A DNA stretch of 64,000 nt, taken from the NCBI GenBank assembly GCA_017607445.1, contig JAEVHH010000001.1, positions 3,224,001 through 3,288,000 of the forward strand, written 5' to 3'. This DNA is from Histoplasma ohiense. Its lineage: Eukaryota; Ascomycota; Eurotiomycetes; Onygenales; Ajellomycetaceae. The notes under the pieces are model-generated. The model worked only from the letters and a program-made list of their open reading frames with translations, did no database searches and had not been told where the DNA came from. Positions 57,151 to 64,000 of this stretch are shown here, one piece after another. Both the position numbers and the translations under genes were made by a program. How positions within the stretch are numbered: position 1 is the first letter of the stretch; the number at the start of each line of letters is the position of its first letter.

Positions 57151-59154
57151 GATATAGAGCTATGTAGGCATGCATTTCTAGGCCAGCCAGGCCTAGTCCA
57201 CCTTTTCTGGATGACCTCGCTATCTTTTTTTGCAATACTCAGGGGTTCAACTGCTCAAAGGGTGAGCTGCAACTGGTTGGCAATGACTCAAGAGAGCATC
57301 CTGGAACTGGTGAGTGACTTGTCGAACGGGAAGGCGGGTGAGATACTGATATGCAGCTCAAAGCATCGTGACACGGATCCACTCCAGTAATTCGTGCTTG
57401 GTTAGCCAATTCTTGAACAGGTTATGCCAATGTGATACTCTAGCTTCAGCTGCTCTCATGATATGAATGGCCAAGCCGATGTTCCTCATGGCTCTGCTGC
57501 TTGTGGCATTGTTTCAAGGAGCCTGAATAAGTATATGGTGGCCATCAGAGCTTCACCACTAGGAGTCAATGAGGAAGGGCAAATTCAATCGATATTGCCA
57601 TGTTGCTTTGAGGTTGGATACGTCAGTCGCATGGGGCCACGAGTCGGGGGGGGGGCGTCCATAGGCTCTAGCCACGCCAGCCTAGAAGGACATTTAGTCC
57701 ATATGTACGGACTAGCTTTGAATGATGCTAAGTTGAAGGGCTTCAACTCCATATATAGTAACGATATATATGACTATAATATCAAGAATAACATAAGAAT
57801 CACTTGATTTTCAACATCACAGATTCTTCGTGGCTTATCAGAATCTTCCATGCATGCATATATTGAAACGGATCAAGCCAAGGGAAGAAAGAACCTCGCA
57901 TGGCTCTCTTATATGCATAACAGCAGCGTCGTTATACTGTGTAGTATGCTGCCTGTGCCAACCGGCAAACTTGCTTGTATTTGCGGACTGTATAAGAGAT
58001 AGCCTGTGTGAGACGCAACCAGACACCAGCATGCACCATGCCAAGAGACACTGAGAAAGAATCCCCTACCTTAAAGGGACGCCCTTCGAAATTATGGGGC
58101 GAAAAAAAAAGATCCAGATCCCCGATCGGAGTCAGGCTCGTGGATCGAATGATGTGATCGGTTCAAAAGACTACCAGTATGCAGATAAATATTGTCAGCC
58201 CTCAGGCTTTCTCTGAACGAATTGGAAGCTTCTAAAATATTGATAAGCATAATGCTTCAAATTTTGGGCCCGCCACATTCGTCAAGCCCTCTCTTAATTT
58301 TCCCTAGTATTGTGTTTGAATAGGAAGAAAAAGGGAGGGAGAGCAAGTAATGAGGATTGCTTTTCTTGTTTTTTGCTTTGTTCGAAATGATTTGAAGTCG
58401 CCGATACGATATCTGTACTGTGTATTCTGTACTGTATAGTATAATACGGAGCAACAGTACGTTTGTATCGTCTCGTAAATACGTCGGTGTATTCACAGCG
58501 TAACTTGAAAGAGAGAACGAAATCCCCGCATTCGCCAGCGCCTATCCATCCAATTCTGTAGACACAGAATAAATAGTGATAGAAACAATAAGAGTGATGG
58601 TATTTCCCAAGGCATGACAGCCGCGAAGTCCGCTGAGATACAAGGAACAAAATTTCCTAAAATATCGGACTGAAGATTATAGTATACCTCTCCTCCAAGA
58701 ATCAAAAATTGTATTTAATTTTGTAGATGGAAGAATCGAAGATCGAGTGTTCGCACTGCGGAGATATGTTGAGTATCTACTAGGAAAATACTCCGAAACC
58801 GCTGTTGGCAAATGAGAAAATATCCCCATTTAATGCATCACATCTGCGCGACATTTTTCTTGAAATGAAACTGGTTTCCTTGTAGAGTGCTTCTTCCGCC
58901 CAAGCCCCAAGCCCCAAGCCCCAAGCCCTTACTTATTATATCTTCTCTTTTTTCCTCTTTGGATGTTTCTTGCGCTACATGACTGGGCGTGTACGATTCT
59001 GGCGGTGCCATTTCAATAATCGCTCATGCAGTTAATCGAAAATGATTGATACCAATTTAAATCTACGCATTCCAAGCGGAGAACCAGGAGAAGTAGGTTA
59101 TCTATGATTTTTCAGAAGTTAATATTAGCACTGACCAAACACATCAGAGGTAAA

Positions 59155-59173
59155 GTACTGTACTGTACAGTAC
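59155..59173. repeat. Compound palindromic GTACWGTAC block
   Basis: Longest example in the window of the recurring word: GTACTGTAC overlaps a second copy and then GTACAGTAC, so the 19 bases form near-perfect nested palindromes. Confidence 0.85.
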
Positions 59174-60079
59174 ATATCGGGAAATGGAAATAAAGGCTGG
59201 GATTTTTTACTGACCCCAGTTTCAACCTATCGTTCGATCCTGTTTTTTCTCTGTATTTATTGTAGTATGAAATGAAAGCCTGGCTAGCAAAAAAAAAAAA
59301 AAAGAAAAAGAAAAAGAAAAAGAAAAAAGAAAAAAGAAAAAAAAAAGTAAAAAAGAAGATCATATTGTTATAGTTGGGCCCTGAAGGACCTCAAGGAGCT
59401 TTGACGCTGTAAATACTAGTAATATAAACTCTGTACCTGAACACCCATCAACATAACCCAAGGATACTAGTACTTTGAAAAATTCGCCATGGGATACTGT
59501 CATGTAACTTCGAACTGTTACTTCGCGATCGTAAGGTAGCATTTTTAAAAATAATCGCATTCATTTTCTTTGTCCATGCGTTTTGAATCTGCCATGATTT
59601 CTGCCCCATTTTTTCTGTTACACGGACATGTACCTATCTGCTGAAGTATTGGAACGTCGTTTCTGTTTTTACCACGGTAATGCTGAGCTTGTTCTTATAA
59701 TCCTACCATAACGGCCACCCATCCTTTTCTTATCCAATCCCAAACTCCCTACCCATCCGCTTCATGACTGGCATATGACTTGCATCAAACACAACCCCTA
59801 CGGCGCCTACCCCCACCCATTGCAGGCAATCATAGTCTCTCCAAGTTAACTCATGTCTGCGGCACGGGTACCTACCTCCCTCCCCGCCTGCCTGCCTGCC
59901 TGCGTACATCACGCCTAGTATGTTGCACAATTCATTTTATAAACGGGTGTAATGTACTGTATATAGCCTAGGGGTACATATGGGAACCTCGCAGTTACTT
60001 CGGGCCTTCCCGCTCCCCACGGGCTGTCGGCCGCAAGCCTAAAACAGATTACTATGTGGGGACCAAACAGGTGTTCCCG

Positions 60080-60114
60080 ATTGGCCAGGATTGGCCAGGA
60101 TTGGCCAGGATTGG
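60080..60114. repeat. Tandem 10-bp repeat ATTGGCCAGG
   Basis: Three perfect copies and a partial fourth. Each contains an inverted CCAAT box (ATTGG) and the palindrome TGGCCA. No gene starts nearby, so a regulatory role is only a possibility. Confidence 0.85.
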
Positions 60115-62236
60115 GGACAAAGAAGAGCAGAATTGAGCTTCATGGGATTGATGGGGTAAGAATGAAAAAGATTGGATGTATATGCTTTGGTAGGAAAGTT
60201 TGAGAGATACGGTTTGTAAGAGGGACAGTGCTTTATGATATTTTTTGATAAAAACACGGCATGTGTGGTGCAGCAAATATACACCCAGCCAAAAATTCAA
60301 AAAAGTCCCTTGATCACTCAATCAAAAAATCACACATCATAGCAGCCACTAGCCGATATGAAAGCCTGTGAGTTACTGTTGGACGTCTGAGTGGGTTGTA
60401 TTAGGTGCTATTCTACTACTGTCTACTGTGTGCGGGGCGCTAGTCCGTGCTAGGAAACCTAATTTATATCTTTGAAAGTTCTCAGGCCTTGAAGACATCA
60501 GACCTGGCATGAATGGTCTTATAGTCCTCTAGATCTCTCAAGCTCTAGCCTGCTCATAATGTAGAAAGTGTTAGCTGTTTGTGGGTATCTTATCATATAT
60601 GCCTCCAAGTCCTGGCATCCCTGGGAGGTTTAACCATTTATATATATATATATATATATAGGGTTCAGATGTCACATCACATCCCTGATGGATTTACCTT
60701 TGTGTAGGTTATGTAGGCTATGTCATAACCTGCTGATCGAGTGACTGCGCAGTATGGGCCTGTCTGTGTCCAGCACTCGCTGCCCTGTGAGAGCACTAAA
60801 TCCACCATATAGAGTGTTATACCATGCAGTCGCATGTTTTTATTAAGTAGAAGTGATACGCCTGGCAGGTATTTTTGTGTATAAAATAGCTAAATCCTAC
60901 CAACTGTAGCAGGCGATGATAATATCGTATATTCTGGTGAGAATAAAAAAATGTTGTGCTACTATTTTTATAAATTACCAGCTCTGATATAATCATTACT
61001 GAATAATGTATATACTCTATAACATGATATGTTACAACTAATATTACACATACATACATCCTACTGCCCAGGAATCAGTGATTGACTCTGCGAATAAAAT
61101 GAAGAAATGTTAAAAGCAGGGAAATATTAGGTATGAAGACCATATTTAAATCCAGCGGAAAAACATGATTGATAATGTGTAAGAACACTGTCTAAGATGT
61201 CGGACAAAATATGTACACACGTGAAGAGGAGCGAAATTGGAAACACTGTTAAGTTTCATATGCACATTGTGTATAAACGCCCTGGCGAGAACACTAGAAA
61301 ATAATAAGAACAAGAGACAGTGAGGTGGGGAATCAAAACCATCAAAAACAAATGTGTCTAGCACGCCTCAAAGCAAAAAGCAGGACCAAAAAGAAAAGAG
61401 TAAGAAAAATGAGGAGAAAAATACGTTGACAATCATAAGAAGGAAGTAATGTCATGTATCCATACATTATCATTAGAAGCGAAGTAGTATCACTGAGAAA
61501 GAGAATGTAGATGAAATAAAAAAAAGATTAAGCCACGGAGGTCTGGTCTGGGTGTGGTTTGAGTCAAGAAAAGAAAGATAATAGAAAATAAAACCCAACA
61601 TCCCAAATATAGGAGATATCGAAGGATTGTCTGGTATCAAATGTAGTGAGTAAAAGTGGTGGTGATAGGACTTAATCCGGCGCCTGTGAGTTCAAGTGCT
61701 CGATACTTAGTTCAAGTGAGGGGCCTTGCTGTTGCAAGTTCCGCGCTTTTGATTATTCGCCTGCCCAAGCTCGAATTTGACACAGCTGAGTATGCTTTGC
61801 GTTGACCAAATATATTTCAACGGTGCAATGTCAAATTAAATTGACTCAGCAAGGGAACCGTGGAATTTCCATAAAACAAGGGAGAAAATCAAGTACCATC
61901 TAATTTCCAATTTTCATTCACATGGAACCCCTCAGGACTAGGCCGTAAATGAGAAGGTTATGAAGATTGAGAAATGGAAAAAAATCACTTCCCTCGTTAT
62001 TGGTTTCCCGAAACAAAAAGAAGAGATAGTTAGGTAAAGAAGGTCGTAAAGCTGAGAGTAGACAGGCGAGATCTACCTCATACGTCAAATCGTTTGCGTT
62101 TCGCATATATAATAGCGCACTCTTTTCTTATCGAAAACTTATTGATTTTTTAAACATCAGTTGGTCTATTTGTAGCTTGCTAGATCCTGGACCGGTTCAT
62201 TGCCTCTATCCACTGGTGAGCATTTTGAGATATGTA

Positions 62237-63451
62237 TTAGGATGCACTCTCTCTTTTGGCAGCAGACAGAGCCGGTGAAATGTCCTTCCCGTGCTCCACA
62301 GTTGCAGCGCTCGAAGTAAGTGGTGTTTCTGGCTTAGGGTTATCCGGTAAAGAGCTTGATTGATCCATGACCTTGGAAGAAGGGATTAAAGACGTTGTGG
62401 GGTGGGATGCTTGGTTTTCTATGGTTGCCCGAGGCGTTGGCTCCCCCGGCTCCGAATTGGGAGTGAATGATACCGGAGCCCCACTGCTCGGACTAATTTG
62501 TGATCGCGGCGCTCGGTGGACTCGTATATCTTGTGTTTGAGAACCAAACGCATCTGTTGGTTGGATTGGGCCGCCATGAGCATGGCTGTCCATGACCTGC
62601 GGCCGCATGGAAGAAAAAGGAACGGGTTCAGATGATGTTCCTGTCAGCAAGGATGGTGCTAATTGCACCCCGAACCTTGGCGGATGCCTGTTTACAGGAG
62701 GATACGGGTCCCCTCGAGCTTGCGCAAGTTGGTTCCGGCGTTGTATCTCCGCTTTACTTGGCCTCCCGCGTTTCCGCGGAGGTTCGCTAAATAGACTGTT
62801 ATCAACATTAGGGGATAACTGTTGAGGTGTCCGAATGTCGGTGCTGGGGTATCGACCCGGGGGAATGGGTTTTGGCTGAATTGCACGATGCCCCGCTGGG
62901 GGCTTTTCTACTTGGAAAGGAGGAGGACGTTTCCTGTCCCCAGGCGATATTTGCAATGGAGCAGTTGGACCAGAAAGCCTCTGCCGTTGAGAAATGTTCC
63001 CATACTCTTGGGACATATGGTCATATGCATTTTGACATGCGATAACTGAACGTCCTACACTCTCATGTCATAGTCAGTTTTGGTGCTGGACTTTCTCCCA
63101 ATAAAATAAAATAAACAAATAATACGGGCCTAGCAATGTTTGCCGGTCTTTAGAACACGCAACACTATATGACCGTAACGAACACAAAACCGCATACCTG
63201 GAGGGAGTGGAATTTCCATGAAGGCAGGGCTGACACCCTGTTCCTGAATCATGTTGTAGAGGAAACTTGGTGGGATTCTGGCTCTTTTGATAATCTCCGT
63301 GAGAAGAAATGTCTAGAGAGTTTAATGGTTAGTTCTGTCTACGTCGTACGACCTCGAGCCGATCGAAACATTCCCAACTCCCGTTCAATATAACAAGAGT
63401 TTAGAGCGGTACCTTTTCCTCCTCAGTCCATATATCGGGCGGGTTCGACAT
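62237..63451 (-). CDS. Myb/SANT-like protein with AT-hook, unknown function
   Basis: Three minus-strand exons: 63451-63413, 63312-63198 and 63054-62237, giving 323 residues. Donors are GTACCG and GTATGC and the acceptors are CTAG and GTAG; phases fit. The N-terminus MSNPPDIWTEEEKTFLLTEI followed by IKRARIPPSFLYNMIQEQGV and GRSVIACQNAYDHM resembles a short Myb/SANT-like helical domain (Trp-Thr-Glu-Glu-Glu opening). An AT-hook PPRKRGRPSKAEIQRR lies near residue 150. The rest is Pro/Ser-rich and probably disordered. A nuclear, DNA-binding role is inferred from the AT-hook and SANT-like start. The specific family is not recognised. The 99-bp intron 1 and 143-bp intron 2 are ordinary in size. Confidence 0.8.
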
Positions 63452-64000
63452 GTTTAGTAGGTCATGAATGAGAATAGCCAAATCCAAACCATACACTGTC
63501 TCTGAGACGAGGCGTCCGACTGAGACTTTGGTTATAGCTTCCGGCGAACGACAAAAGCAAAATGAAAGAATATAGCCGAGTCGGATGATTGGTATAAAGT
63601 ATATCACGAAAATCGAGAAAAGTCTTTGGGAATTCTCCAGCCAAGGCGCAATTGGACAGGAGGAAAACGAGAATAATAAGGCATGCAAGAGAACGGGTAT
63701 ACAAGGTGGCCTCCCAAGAAAAGTCAGGCGACCAATCCAGGGCTCGAAAGGGAGGTGATTGCGCAGAATGTGGACCCGAAAAGAATGACCGATTGAACGT
63801 GGGTTTTCGCTAGCTGAATGAAACGTGACAAAAATCAAAATGAGTGCGAGTATCGCTAGAAAAAGAGGTGCTACGAACGCTCAATTGCGCCGCCGGAGTA
63901 ATCGTGATCGTAACGGAATTGATTAAAATTTCGGCATATGTGGGTGGGCATCCAGGGCATTAGTGAGGATGTAGTACTGGGCGGATGGCGCTGCGTGAAT
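63452..64000. other. Upstream region of the AT-hook gene, window edge
   Basis: The reading frame is open upstream of the chosen ATG for about 380 bp on the minus strand, but the predicted residues are hydrophobic and unlike the protein, so I treat it as leader and promoter. No other feature is seen. Confidence 0.5.

Larger units (their letters stand above)
57151..62236. other. Long gene-poor region (5.1 kb)
   Basis: No gene supported. The first 650 bp have mixed composition and an open frame at 57463-57807 without motifs; this may belong to the decayed element next to it. Later parts carry GCCCCAA repeats near 58905, a GTACTGTACTGTACAGTAC block at 59155-59173, A/AAG tracts at 59289-59346, the ATTGGCCAGG repeat at 60080-60114 and a TA run at about 60638-60660. 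The right end is probably the 3' region of the AT-hook gene. Confidence 0.5.

Noticed and set aside
60568..60830. TG-starting segments considered as solo LTRs
   Set aside because: No matching CA end with a flanking target duplication, and no second copy in the window.
1..64000. tRNA and rRNA genes
   Set aside because: A visual check for T-loop-like GTTCRA words on both strands found none with a matching cloverleaf; a covariance-model scan would be decisive.

Overview
The window reads as nuclear DNA of a filamentous ascomycete, most likely Eurotiomycetes and plausibly Onygenales. Genes are cut by short GT-AG introns (mostly 49-150 bp). Intergenic DNA is rich in poly-A/T tracts and microsatellites. 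The recognisable proteins have fungal orthologues: ApsA/Num1, Hob3/Rvs161, Rad23, Cwc24, a Sat4-type kinase, a ZGRF1/Mte1-type protein and a DUF3405 protein. Order-level placement is an inference from protein flavour and family content; species is not determined. All exon coordinates were joined by hand from splice signals and frame continuity.

Layout. 2.8-5.7 kb: a serine-rich protein of unknown function (+). 7.0-8.1 kb: a five-helix membrane protein (+). 9.7-11.5 kb: a BAR-SH3 protein (-), divergent from a DUF2439/Mte1-like protein at 12.7-14.6 kb (+). 15.0-16.8 kb: a SAM-dependent methyltransferase (-). 18.4-20.9 kb: a type II membrane-anchored DUF3405 protein (-). 22.7-27.7 kb: the cortical nuclear-migration protein ApsA/Num1 (-), including a 3' exon that a simple open-frame reading misses. 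28-36 kb: an accessory island with a frameshifted DUF7924-type gene (+), an intact aminoglycoside-phosphotransferase-like (APH) gene (-), and a 1,963-bp Gag-only LTR element with identical 101-bp LTRs and a perfect 5-bp target duplication. 37.4-38.5 kb: Cwc24. 39.4-41.2 kb: Rad23 in seven exons. 45.9-47.5 kb: a second, decayed APH-like gene. 50.3-51.9 kb: a Sat4/Hal-type kinase. 54.1-55.6 kb: Hob3/Rvs161. 56.4-57.2 kb: a badly decayed second DUF7924 copy (-). 62.2-63.5 kb: a Myb/SANT-like protein with an AT-hook (-).

The core genes look like ordinary housekeeping neighbours without shared operon-like logic. Themes that recur are the cell cortex and membrane curvature (ApsA and two different BAR proteins) and genome maintenance or RNA processing (Mte1-like, Rad23, Cwc24). 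The lineage-specific material (DUF7924, APH-like, LTR element) lies in gene-poor stretches and shows duplication and decay. I found no convincing new multi-gene system. The items most worth following are the minimal Gag-only LTR element, the paired decay of the DUF7924 and APH families, and a palindromic GTACWGTAC word that is far over-represented in non-coding DNA.
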